This document shows, piece by piece, positions 7,310 to 14,332 of a DNA stretch of 14,422 bases. The DNA comes from Fluviibacter sp964604465 (GTDB lineage: Bacteria > Pseudomonadota > Gammaproteobacteria > Burkholderiales > Rhodocyclaceae). Under the pieces are notes generated by a model. It was not told where the DNA came from. It made no database searches and was given only the letters and a program-made list of their open reading frames with translations. The DNA lies in assembly GCA_964604465.1 (NCBI GenBank), contig CAZRYZ010000031.1:1-14422 (forward strand). Reading direction: 5' to 3'. Position 1 is the stretch's first letter. Every line of letters begins with the position of its first letter. The position numbers and the translations under genes are program-made.

Positions 7310-7349
7310 ACCTCTCCACTGAACATCCCCAATCCTGGCGCCTCTGATC

Positions 7350-8405
7350 GTGTCTTTTCAAACTCCCAATGTCCTGACCCAGTCACCCTATCTGGTGCAA
7401 CCTGTCAGCGTGACACGCATCATGCTCAAGGTGCTACTCGCCCTGCTGCCCGGGATTGCGGTGTACACCTGGCTATTCGGCCCCGGCATTGTTGTTCAGC
7501 TGATTCTGGCTACCAGTGCTGCCGTCATTGCCGAGGCGCTGGTGCTCAAGGCACGACAGCGACCCATTAGGCCAGCGCTCTCTGACCTTTCGGCTGTGGT
7601 CACGGCCTGGTTGATTGCGCTCTCTTTCCCGCCACTGGCACCGTGGTGGCTGGTCATGCTCGGGACGGTCTTTGCCATTGTAGTTGCCAAACATCTGTAC
7701 GGCGGCCTGGGACAGAATCCCTTCAACCCGGCCATGGTGGCTTACGCGCTGTGCATCGTCTCATTCCCTGCACTCATGTCACAGTGGCCGCATCCACTGT
7801 CTACCGGTGGACTCCCTCCGATCGACCAGATCACCGCCATCTTCTTTCCGGAGCGCATTGATGCCTGGGCCGGTGCCACACCGCTGGATCATCTCAAGAC
7901 CACGCTGCGCCTTGCCAGTGGCAATGACTCGCTGACGGTACAAACCATCCTCAAGGATCACACGATCTATGGTGTCGGTGGCGGCAATGGCTGGGAGTGG
8001 GTCACCCTCGCCTGGCTACTGGGCGGTCTCTGGCTGGTCCAACAGAAGGTCATTACCTGGCATATCCCGACCGCGCTGATTGCTGGCATGGGTGGCATTG
8101 CCCTGCTCTTCTGGATCATCAATCCGGCACATTTTGCCAACCCGGCATTTCATATTCTTGGGGGCGCGACCCTGCTCGGGGCATTTTTCATCGCCACCGA
8201 CCCGGTCAGTGGCGCTACCACCCCCCGTGGCAAACTTATTTTTGCGGCAGGCATCGGTGTGCTCGCCTACCTCATTCGCGTCTTTGGCGCCTTCCCGGAT
8301 GGCATCGCCTTTGCCGTCCTGATCCTCAATATGTGTGTTCCGCTGATCGACATGTATACCCAACCTCCGATCTTTGGCGAAAAGATTGACGGGAAAAAGT
8401 CATGA
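7350..8405 (+). CDS. rnfD: Rnf electron transport complex subunit D (covalent FMN membrane subunit)
   Basis: RnfD is a polytopic membrane subunit related to NqrB and carries covalently bound FMN. The 351-residue product has about ten hydrophobic helices. Typical blocks include SPYLVQPVSVTRIMLKVLLA, KHLYGGLGQNPFNPAMVAYA and DPVSGATTPRGK (284-295). The likely flavin-threonine is T177 in DAWAGATPLDHLK, where ApbE transfers FMN in family members; T290 in SGATT is a look-alike. GTG at 7350 is the best start: an in-frame stop lies 30 bases upstream, and the next Met is residue 25, inside the first conserved block. There is no visible Shine-Dalgarno sequence and a 40-bp gap after rnfC, the longest within the operon. 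It overlaps rnfG by four bases (ATGA). Confidence 0.95.
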   Translation: MSFQTPNVLTQSPYLVQPVSVTRIMLKVLLALLPGIAVYTWLFGPGIVVQLILATSAAVIAEALVLKARQRPIRPALSDLSAVVTAWLIALSFPPLAPWWLVMLGTVFAIVVAKHLYGGLGQNPFNPAMVAYALCIVSFPALMSQWPHPLSTGGLPPIDQITAIFFPERIDAWAGATPLDHLKTTLRLASGNDSLTVQTILKDHTIYGVGGGNGWEWVTLAWLLGGLWLVQQKVITWHIPTALIAGMGGIALLFWIINPAHFANPAFHILGGATLLGAFFIATDPVSGATTPRGKLIFAAGIGVLAYLIRVFGAFPDGIAFAVLILNMCVPLIDMYTQPPIFGEKIDGKKS

Positions 8406-9094
8406 GTACGCCAGCCGAAAAACATGCGCTACGCGTCTCTGGCGAAACCGCACTGACGCTGGTGGCGTTTATCGTCTTTTTTACGGCGCTTCTGGCCTGG
8501 GCCTACCTTTTCACCAAACCAACGATCGAGCAATCAGCACGACAGGAAAAGATGGCCATCCTCAACCAGATTCTGCCAACCAGCCTTTACAACAACGACC
8601 CGTTAATCGATACCCTAACCTTGCCGGCGGAACCGGCACTAGGCACCCGGAGCAGCAGCACGGTCTACCGTGCCCGGATGAATGGTAAACCCAGCGCCCT
8701 GGTGCTGGATGTTGTTGCACCTGACGGCTATAGCGGAGACATCAAGATGCTGGCAGCCTTCAGTGCCACGGGAAACCTGATCGGCTTACGCGTGGTCGAG
8801 CATCGCGAGACGCCGGGCCTGGGGGATTACATCGACCCCCGCAAAGACAAGAACAAGGAACGCCCCTGGATCACCCAGTTTGACCAGGTACCCCCGGACC
8901 TGGATGCGCAAGGCTGGCATCTGCGTAAGGATGGCGGCCAATTCGACAGTGTGGCCGGGGCCACCGTTTCACCTCGCGCCGTCGTCAAAGCGGCCTACAA
9001 GGCCAGACAGTTTGTGGCGGCACATCATGCCGAGCTGTTCGCACGCGACATAACATCAACAGCAGCAACCACGACATCGGGTCGACCCCAATAA
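8402..9094 (+). CDS. rnfG: Rnf electron transport complex subunit G (covalent FMN subunit)
   Basis: RnfG is a single-span membrane protein related to NqrC. Its periplasmic FMN-binding domain holds an FMN attached to threonine by ApbE. The 230-residue product has one hydrophobic segment (about residues 18-38) near the N-terminus and an FMN-binding domain in the rest. HRETPGLGDYID and the end motif GGQFDSVAGATVSPRAVV are clear family marks. The modified residue is expected to be T188. The motif reads DSVAGAT, with alanine where the general flavinylation consensus has Ser or Thr. The start overlaps the rnfD stop by four bases (ATGA), so translation is probably coupled. No apbE gene lies in the window. 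Confidence 0.95.
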   Translation: MSTPAEKHALRVSGETALTLVAFIVFFTALLAWAYLFTKPTIEQSARQEKMAILNQILPTSLYNNDPLIDTLTLPAEPALGTRSSSTVYRARMNGKPSALVLDVVAPDGYSGDIKMLAAFSATGNLIGLRVVEHRETPGLGDYIDPRKDKNKERPWITQFDQVPPDLDAQGWHLRKDGGQFDSVAGATVSPRAVVKAAYKARQFVAAHHAELFARDITSTAATTTSGRPQ

Positions 9095-9110
9095 TCCCAG
9101 GACACTGACC

Positions 9111-9800
9111 ATGTGGATCACTCGCGACGAATTCAAGGACATCAGCAATAAGGGGGTCTGGAAACAGAATCCCAGCCTCGTACAGCTTCTGGGGCTTTGT
9201 CCGCTGCTGGCCATCACCACCAACATGGTCAATGGTGTGATGCTCTCACTGGCGACCCTGCTGGTCATGACGCTTGCCAACTTTGCCGTTTCGACACTCC
9301 GTCATTTCATTCCCTACGAAATCCGCATCCCGGTCTTCATTCTGATTGCCGCAGCCCTGGTGACTGTCGTCGATCTGCTCATGAATGCCTACCTGCATGG
9401 TCTTTATGTCGTGCTGGGCATCTTTATTCCACTCATCATTACCAACTGCATTGTGCTGGCGCGCATCGAGGCGTTTGCTGCCAAGAATCCCCCCGTCGGT
9501 GCCGCGACAGATGGCATGATGATGGGCATCGGCCTGGTCTGGACCTTGGCGCTCCTGGGTGCCATCCGCGAAGTGGTCGGTAACGGCACTCTCTTTAGCG
9601 GCATTGATCTGGTCATCCCCGGCGCACAGGCGCTACAGGTGATGCCGGCCGACTACCCCGGTCTCTTGCTGGCCATTCTGCCGCCGGGGGCTTTCATTGC
9701 GCTGGGTTGTCTGATCGCTGCGAAGAACTGGATCGACGCCCGCCAGGCCGTCAGAGCACAGCGGGATGCAACACCCTTGTCGGTAGGCGGCTGCCATTAA
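9111..9800 (+). CDS. rnfE: Rnf electron transport complex subunit E
   Basis: RnfE is the partner of RnfA in the membrane core, homologous to NqrD. The 229-residue product has about six hydrophobic helices after a polar N-terminus (MWITRDEFKDISNKGVWKQN). C30 in LLGLCPLLAITTN and C113 in PLIITNCIVLARIEAFA match the cysteines that share the membrane [2Fe-2S] cluster with RnfA. IREVVGNGTLF is also typical. The C-terminus is basic and cytoplasmic. A clear ribosome site AGGA lies eight bases before the ATG, and the gene starts 16 bp after rnfG. It completes the canonical order ABCDGE. Confidence 0.96.
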   Translation: MWITRDEFKDISNKGVWKQNPSLVQLLGLCPLLAITTNMVNGVMLSLATLLVMTLANFAVSTLRHFIPYEIRIPVFILIAAALVTVVDLLMNAYLHGLYVVLGIFIPLIITNCIVLARIEAFAAKNPPVGAATDGMMMGIGLVWTLALLGAIREVVGNGTLFSGIDLVIPGAQALQVMPADYPGLLLAILPPGAFIALGCLIAAKNWIDARQAVRAQRDATPLSVGGCH

Positions 9801-9826
9801 AGGGATCGTCAGGACTCGACCGCATC

Positions 9827-10486
9827 ATGAATAAGACGCAGCGGATCGAGTTCTTCAGACGTTTGCAGGCTGCCAACCCGCACCCCACCACTGAACTCGA
9901 ATACGGCTCCAATTTCCAGCTACTGATTGCCGTCATTCTATCGGCGCAGGCAACGGACAAAGGGGTCAACCTGGCAACGCGCCAACTGTTCCTGGATGCA
10001 CCGGATGCACAGGCCATGGCTGCGCTCGAGGTTGAGGGCCTTGTTCCGTACATCAAGACGATTGGTCTTTATCCGACCAAGGCCAAAAACGTGATCGCCA
10101 CCTGCCGGATCCTTCGAGACCACTACAACGGCGAGGTTCCGGAAGATCGGGATGCCCTCGAAGCGCTACCCGGTGTCGGGCGTAAGACCGCCAACGTGGT
10201 CCTGAATACGGCCTTTGGCCACCCCACCATGGCGGTGGACACCCATATTTTCCGGGTCTCGAATCGCACCGGGCTTGCGCCGGGTAAAACGCCCCTGGCG
10301 GTAGAACAGAAACTGCTCAAGGCGGTACCGCCGGAATTTCTCCTGGATGCCCATCACTGGCTGATCCTGCTTGGCCGATACATCTGTAAGGCACGCAAAC
10401 CCGAATGTGAGCGTTGCCCGGTGGTCGATCTATGCCGCGCACCCGAAGCCAAAGCGACTTGCAAAAAACTCACGGCTCGCCAGTAA
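9827..10486 (+). CDS. nth: Endonuclease III (DNA glycosylase/AP lyase)
   Basis: Nth removes oxidised pyrimidines from DNA and cuts the resulting abasic site by beta-elimination in base excision repair. The 219-residue product aligns with E. coli Nth almost without gaps by eye. The helix-hairpin-helix LPGVGRKTANVVLN contains catalytic K120, and VDTHIFRVSNR contains catalytic D138. The 4Fe-4S cluster is bound by C187, C194, C197 and C203, spaced C-x6-C-x2-C-x5-C. The ATG at 9827 gives the family N-terminus; an in-frame extension back into rnfE is rejected. It starts 26 bp after rnfE without an intervening terminator, so it probably shares the rnf transcript, as in the rsx-nth arrangement of E. 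coli. Confidence 0.97.
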   Translation: MNKTQRIEFFRRLQAANPHPTTELEYGSNFQLLIAVILSAQATDKGVNLATRQLFLDAPDAQAMAALEVEGLVPYIKTIGLYPTKAKNVIATCRILRDHYNGEVPEDRDALEALPGVGRKTANVVLNTAFGHPTMAVDTHIFRVSNRTGLAPGKTPLAVEQKLLKAVPPEFLLDAHHWLILLGRYICKARKPECERCPVVDLCRAPEAKATCKKLTARQ

Positions 10487-10495
10487 AATACGACC

Positions 10496-10921
10496 ATGAT
10501 ATTTACGCCCACCAAGGATCAAGTCCGCCAGTTCTTCTGTGAAGCACGACGCAAGCAACGTGACCGGCTGCCGCTAGACGGGGCTGAAGCCATCGCCGCA
10601 GACGTGATTGCTCTCCACCCGGAATATCACGCCCTACTGGACGACCCCGAGGCCGCACTCGCTGGTGAGTGGACACCCGAACAGGGCACCATGAACCCGA
10701 TGCTCCATCTCTCGCTTCACATGGCACTGCTTGAACAGCTTTCAGTCGATTCGCCACCCGGCATTCGTGCCATCTTCGAGCAACAGACTACCAAGCTCGG
10801 CGATGCGCATGAAGCCCTACATCGGTTACTCGAATGCCTGGGGGAAACAGTCTGGCATGCACAGCAACCCGGCGGCATTTTCGACACCGAGTCATATTTA
10901 GAGCGACTGAAGAAGCTCTAA
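10496..10921 (+). CDS. DUF1841 family protein of unknown function
   Basis: This 141-residue soluble protein is predicted to be mainly helical, with no signal peptide or membrane segment. The opening FTPTKDQVRQFF, the HPEYHALLDDPE block and TPEQGTMNPMLHLSLHMALLEQL match the DUF1841 family of beta- and gammaproteobacteria as I remember it; the function is not known. Three HxxxH pairs stand out: H41/H45, H71/H75 and H105/H109, plus H121, a pattern that could bind a metal ion. The gene starts nine bases after the nth stop and looks like the last gene of the rnf-nth unit. No strong ribosome site is visible, so translation may be coupled to nth. A hairpin terminator shared with phaB follows. Any link to Fe-S or DNA-repair work is inference from position. 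Confidence 0.85.
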   Translation: MIFTPTKDQVRQFFCEARRKQRDRLPLDGAEAIAADVIALHPEYHALLDDPEAALAGEWTPEQGTMNPMLHLSLHMALLEQLSVDSPPGIRAIFEQQTTKLGDAHEALHRLLECLGETVWHAQQPGGIFDTESYLERLKKL

Positions 10922-10926
10922 ATAAA

Positions 10927-10955
10927 AACGGCGCCCGAGTCACCCGGACGCCGTT
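10927..10955 (-). terminator. Terminator between convergent DUF1841 and phaB
   Basis: On the minus strand an 11-bp stem, AACGGCGTCCG / CGGGCGCCGTT with one U-G wobble and a 7-nt loop, is followed by TTTATTTA. It is therefore a good rho-independent terminator for phaB. On the plus strand the wobble becomes a C/A mismatch and the following bases (CTCTCTG) lack a T-run, so it would stop DUF1841 transcripts less well. Confidence 0.85.
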
Positions 10956-10978
10956 CTCTCTGATACGGACGAATCCGA

Positions 10979-11719
10979 TCAGGCCATATGAATCCCGCCA
11001 TTCAGCGAGAAGTCGGCACCCGTCGAGAAGCTGCCATCCGGACCAGCCAGCCACGACACGATCGAAGCAATCTCTTCCGGCGTCCCCAGACGCTTCACCG
11101 GCACACCGGCGATAATCTTTTCGAGCACATCTTCCCGAATGGCCTTCACCATATCGGTACCGATGTAGCCCGGTGATACGGTATTGACCGTCACGCCCTT
11201 GCTTGCGACTTCCTGAGCCAACGCCATAGTGAAGCCATGCATGCCGGCCTTGGCCGTCGAGTAGTTGACCTGACCCATCTGACCCTTCTGACCGTTCACA
11301 GACGAGATGTTGATAATCCGACCCCAATTTCGGTCGATCATGCCATCCACCACTTGCTTGGTCACATTGAACATCGAGTTCAGATTGGTGTCGATCACAG
11401 CATCCCACGCCTCACGTGTCATCTTGCGGAACATGCCATCACGCGTGATACCGGCGTTATTGACCAGAACATCGATCTCACCGACTTCCTTCTTGACCTT
11501 TTCAAAGGCGGCGACGGTGCTATCCCAGTCGGCCACATTGCCTTCCGAAGCCACAAAATCATAACCGGCGGCTTTCTGTTCTGCCAGCCATTTGTCTTTG
11601 CGCGGCGAATTCGGGCCACAACCGGCAACAACCGTAAAGCCGTCCTTGGCGAGCCGCTGACAAATTGCGGTTCCGATCCCCCCCATACCACCTGTTACAT
11701 AGGCAATGCGCTTGCTCAT
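10979..11719 (-). CDS. phaB: Acetoacetyl-CoA reductase (NADPH), PHB synthesis
   Basis: PhaB reduces acetoacetyl-CoA to (R)-3-hydroxybutyryl-CoA with NADPH, the second step of polyhydroxybutyrate synthesis. The 246-residue product has the same length as Cupriavidus necator PhaB1 and is very similar throughout as I remember that sequence: RIAYVTGGMGGIGTAICQRL, AGCGPNSPRK, SEGNVADWDS, NNAGITRD and FSTGADFSLNGG. It is a short-chain dehydrogenase with the cofactor loop GGMGGIG (10-16) and catalytic N112, S140, Y153 and K157. A ribosome site GGGAGA lies eight bases before the ATG. It stands alone: no phaA or phaC is next to it. It is divergent from an MFS gene, with a palindrome in the shared upstream region. 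The close match to PhaB makes a FabG role in fatty acid synthesis unlikely. Confidence 0.95.
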   Translation of the reverse strand: MSKRIAYVTGGMGGIGTAICQRLAKDGFTVVAGCGPNSPRKDKWLAEQKAAGYDFVASEGNVADWDSTVAAFEKVKKEVGEIDVLVNNAGITRDGMFRKMTREAWDAVIDTNLNSMFNVTKQVVDGMIDRNWGRIINISSVNGQKGQMGQVNYSTAKAGMHGFTMALAQEVASKGVTVNTVSPGYIGTDMVKAIREDVLEKIIAGVPVKRLGTPEEIASIVSWLAGPDGSFSTGADFSLNGGIHMA

Positions 11720-11751
11720 ACGACTGTCTCCCGATTGTTCTATTGAATCCG

Positions 11752-11771
11752 AGAACCGTAATTATGGTTCT
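11752..11771 (-). promoter_or_regulatory. 20-bp near-perfect palindrome over the likely phaB -10
   Basis: AGAACCGTAATTATGGTTCT reads the same on both strands except for one base pair. On the phaB strand it contains CATAAT (11766-11761), five of six bases of the -10 consensus. That would give a start near 11754 and a leader of about 35 nt before the ATG at 11719. No good -35 is seen. A dimeric regulator binding here would block or control phaB. The regulator is not identifiable from this window. Confidence 0.45.
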
Positions 11772-11789
11772 AAGTTTTCTGATCCTGTA

Positions 11790-11807
11790 ACAAATTTCCC
11801 TATTTGT
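11790..11807. promoter_or_regulatory. ACAAAT-n6-ATTTGT inverted repeat
   Basis: Two perfect 6-bp arms, ACAAAT (11790-11795) and ATTTGT (11802-11807), are separated by TTCCCT in the 144-bp region between phaB and the divergent MFS gene. The position suits a regulator acting on either gene. Related ATTTGT and ACAAAT words occur in the acnB upstream region. The site is AT-rich, so chance is possible. Confidence 0.3.
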
Positions 11808-11863
11808 AAATATGCACAGCACAACCCGTTCAGAGTCGGTTCGGCTTCGGGTAGGATGCCGCC

Positions 11864-13051
11864 ATGAGATGGCAACTTTCTCCCGTTCCGACCATTGTGC
11901 TGGCGCAGCTCTTTGGCACCTCGCTCTGGTTCTCCGCCAATAGTGCCGCCGGCAGCTTGATGCAAGCCTGGGGGATCACCGAGGCAGACATCGGTTTACT
12001 GACCAACGCCGTCCAGCTGGGTTTTATCAGCGGCACCCTCACTTTTGCCCTAACCGGTCTTGCCGACCGTTTCGAGGCCAGCCGCATTTTCATGGTCTGC
12101 GCACTGTTAGGCGCCCTGTTTAATGCGCTCTTCGCCCTGGCGGCAGAGGGTCTGGCATCCGGACTGCCATTACGCTTTGCAGTGGGCTTCTGCCTCGCCG
12201 GCGTCTACCCCCTCGGCATGAAACTGGTGGTGAGCTGGGTACCGGAACGGGCAGGCACCGTATTGGCTCAACTGGTGGGCATGCTCACGCTAGGAAGCGC
12301 TCTACCCCATGGCGTTCGACTTGCCGGGGCGGACTGGTCCTGGCAATCAACGATCCTGGTCTCCAGCCTACTGGCAATTTTAGCTGCATGGATGATCCGC
12401 ACTCTGGGCGATGGCCCCTTTCTCAAACGCCAACCGGGGGCCTCACCGATTGGTCTTGGACAGGTGCTCGCCGCCTTCCGAATTCCCCAGTATCGTGCAT
12501 CGGCCCTGGGCTATTTCGGGCACCAGTGGGAACTTTATGCTTTCTGGACGCTGGTGCCCGCCCTAATCGTTGCCTCCGGCCTGGCCGCGCCCCGTTCACC
12601 CGAGTTATCCGGTCTCGCCTTCCTAATCATCGGCATCGGTGCTGCCGGCTGCATCCTCGGCGGCTGGTGGAGCCAGTCTGTGGGGAGTGCCCGGGTGGCC
12701 GCGACCGCTTTGGCCGGTTCGGCGCTTTGCTGCCTGATCTTCCCCATGGTTGCCTCCATGGTACCGGGTGGGCTGTTGCTGGTTCTGCTGGCCTGGGGCG
12801 CCACCGTGATTGCCGATTCACCCCATTTCTCGGCACTCTCGGCCAAGGCCTGCCCACCAGAGATCGTCGGTAGCGCCCTCACATTACAGAATGCCATCGG
12901 TTTTGCGATTACGATGGTCTCGATTCAGATCGGCACCACGGTTGTCGAAACGCTGGGCGTACTGACCGCCTGGTTACTTCTGCCCGGTCCGCTGCTCGGG
13001 CTCTGGGGGCTGGCGCCTCTCTGGCGTAAAAAGCCTACAGCAATAACCTGA
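11864..13051 (+). CDS. Major facilitator superfamily transporter
   Basis: This 395-residue integral membrane protein has about twelve hydrophobic segments. It is an MFS secondary transporter of unknown substrate. The loop between helices 2 and 3 carries a motif-A-like GLADRFEASRI (65-75). The N-terminus AQLFGTSLWFSANSAAG and the block GFCLAGVYPLGMKLVVSWVPER recall a family of uncharacterised proteobacterial MFS proteins. The ATG has a good ribosome site (AGGA, seven bases upstream). It is divergent from phaB by 144 bp, and a second, dissimilar MFS gene follows after 23 bp, so the two are probably cotranscribed. The C-terminus is short and basic. Whether it imports or exports cannot be told from the sequence. 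Confidence 0.85.
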   Translation: MRWQLSPVPTIVLAQLFGTSLWFSANSAAGSLMQAWGITEADIGLLTNAVQLGFISGTLTFALTGLADRFEASRIFMVCALLGALFNALFALAAEGLASGLPLRFAVGFCLAGVYPLGMKLVVSWVPERAGTVLAQLVGMLTLGSALPHGVRLAGADWSWQSTILVSSLLAILAAWMIRTLGDGPFLKRQPGASPIGLGQVLAAFRIPQYRASALGYFGHQWELYAFWTLVPALIVASGLAAPRSPELSGLAFLIIGIGAAGCILGGWWSQSVGSARVAATALAGSALCCLIFPMVASMVPGGLLLVLLAWGATVIADSPHFSALSAKACPPEIVGSALTLQNAIGFAITMVSIQIGTTVVETLGVLTAWLLLPGPLLGLWGLAPLWRKKPTAIT

Positions 13052-13074
13052 TATATCTGGACTACCTCTCACCT

Positions 13075-14307
13075 ATGTTCGGCAACATCCGCAATGCGCT
13101 CGCAGCCCCCAATGCGATGACCGTCACGCTGGCCGCGGCCGGCATTCTGATGGTCACGATGGGAACGCGTCAATCTTGGGGACTGTTCGTCGCCCCCATC
13201 AATTCAGCCAGCGAGATGGGAATCGTCGCCATCAGCCTGGCACTCGCGATCGGTCAATTTACCTGGGGACTGGCGCAACCCTTTGCCGGTTATCTCTCTG
13301 ACCGCTTCGGCCCTGCCCGCATTTTGACGGTAGGCTTAGTGATGCTTGCAGTAGGCTGCGCTCTGGCCCCCATACTCCTGAGTGGATTCGGATTGATCTT
13401 CAGCCTGGGGCTCCTCGCTGCCATCGGTTCGGGTATCGGCAGTTTCTCCGTTCTCATCGGTGCAACGGCTCAGCGTATTCCAGCAACCTCACGAGGACCC
13501 GCCTCAGGCGTAATTAACGCGGGGGGATCCCTCGGCCAGTTCATTGGCGCCCCCATCTTTCAGGGACTCATCCAGACGATCGGGTGGATTGGTGCTCTCT
13601 GGGGTATGGCAGTCATTTCATTGAGTGCGTTACCCCTCATCAAACGCCTGACCGGATCTGCGCCCATACAATCGCAGGAAGAGGCTCACCATGAAAAAAT
13701 AACGGCGCCTTTCGGTCAAACCGTTTGTGGCGCCTTCGCCAACAAGAGCTACTTCCTCTTGAATCTAGGCTTCTTTACCTGCGGCTTCCATATCGCTTTT
13801 CTGGTCACGCACCTACCAGGTGAAGTCAGCCTTTGCGGTCTGCCGGCCAGTGTGGCCAGTTGGTCATTGGCTATTATCGGCCTAAGTAATATCTTTGGTA
13901 GCCTCTATGCCGGACACTGCGTGGCCCGATATCGGAGTAAATATATTCTCTTTGCCATGTACGGCAGCCGGGCATTGCTCATCGCCGTTTACATGGTGCT
14001 GCCTAAAACCGAATGGACCTATTATGCATTTGCTGTTGGTCTCGGATTTACCTGGCTGGCGACTGTCCCTCCCACCGCTGCCATCGTTGGCAAGCTTTTC
14101 GGGTTGCGCTACCTGGCAACACTCTTCGGCATTTCCATGCTGTCTCACCAGATCGGCGCATTTTTTGGTGCTTATCTGGGCGGCCTCACCATGGCAGAAA
14201 CGGGCAACCTTGACGCGATGTGGATGATCGATATGGTGTTGGCCGGTTTTGCGGCGGTGGTCAATCTACCGATCAAAGAGGCCGCTCTAAAAAATCAGCC
14301 TGCCTAA
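13075..14307 (+). CDS. Major facilitator superfamily transporter (OFA/MCT-like)
   Basis: This 410-residue integral membrane protein has about twelve hydrophobic segments. It is an MFS transporter different from the one before it. The N-terminal GTRQSWGLFVAPI and the motif-A copy GYLSDRFGPARI (72-83) are reminiscent of the oxalate/formate antiporter and monocarboxylate-type MFS groups. ASGVINAGGSLGQFIGAPI continues that resemblance. A polar loop around residues 196-215 (SAPIQSQEEAHHEKI) separates the two six-helix halves. No clear ribosome site precedes the ATG at 13075; M15 at 13117 is an alternative start, also without one. The gene follows the first MFS gene by 23 bp. The substrate is unknown; an organic acid is possible from the resemblance only. 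Confidence 0.83.
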   Translation: MFGNIRNALAAPNAMTVTLAAAGILMVTMGTRQSWGLFVAPINSASEMGIVAISLALAIGQFTWGLAQPFAGYLSDRFGPARILTVGLVMLAVGCALAPILLSGFGLIFSLGLLAAIGSGIGSFSVLIGATAQRIPATSRGPASGVINAGGSLGQFIGAPIFQGLIQTIGWIGALWGMAVISLSALPLIKRLTGSAPIQSQEEAHHEKITAPFGQTVCGAFANKSYFLLNLGFFTCGFHIAFLVTHLPGEVSLCGLPASVASWSLAIIGLSNIFGSLYAGHCVARYRSKYILFAMYGSRALLIAVYMVLPKTEWTYYAFAVGLGFTWLATVPPTAAIVGKLFGLRYLATLFGISMLSHQIGAFFGAYLGGLTMAETGNLDAMWMIDMVLAGFAAVVNLPIKEAALKNQPA

Positions 14308-14313
14308 AACAAA

Positions 14314-14332
14314 AACCCGCCAGTGGCGGGTT
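14314..14332 (-). terminator. Hairpin terminator after the second MFS gene, oriented leftward
   Basis: The arms AACCCGCC and GGCGGGTT form a perfect 8-bp stem around AGT. On the minus strand it is followed by TTTGTTTTAG, a proper T-run. On the plus strand the following bases are CGTCTG. It can end the MFS transcript only weakly, and it is better suited to a leftward gene whose body lies outside the window. The remaining 90 bases to the window edge hold no gene I can support. Confidence 0.7.

Noticed and set aside
9707..9826. N-terminal extension of Nth into rnfE
   Set aside because: Starting at ATG 9827 gives residue numbering identical to E. coli Nth (K120, D138), and the extension is out-of-frame rnfE sequence.
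10979..11719. FabG (3-oxoacyl-ACP reductase) as the identity of the minus-strand reductase
   Set aside because: The blocks GGMGGIGTAICQRLAKDGF and AGCGPNSPRK and the 246-residue length match PhaB specifically, and no fatty-acid synthesis genes are nearby.
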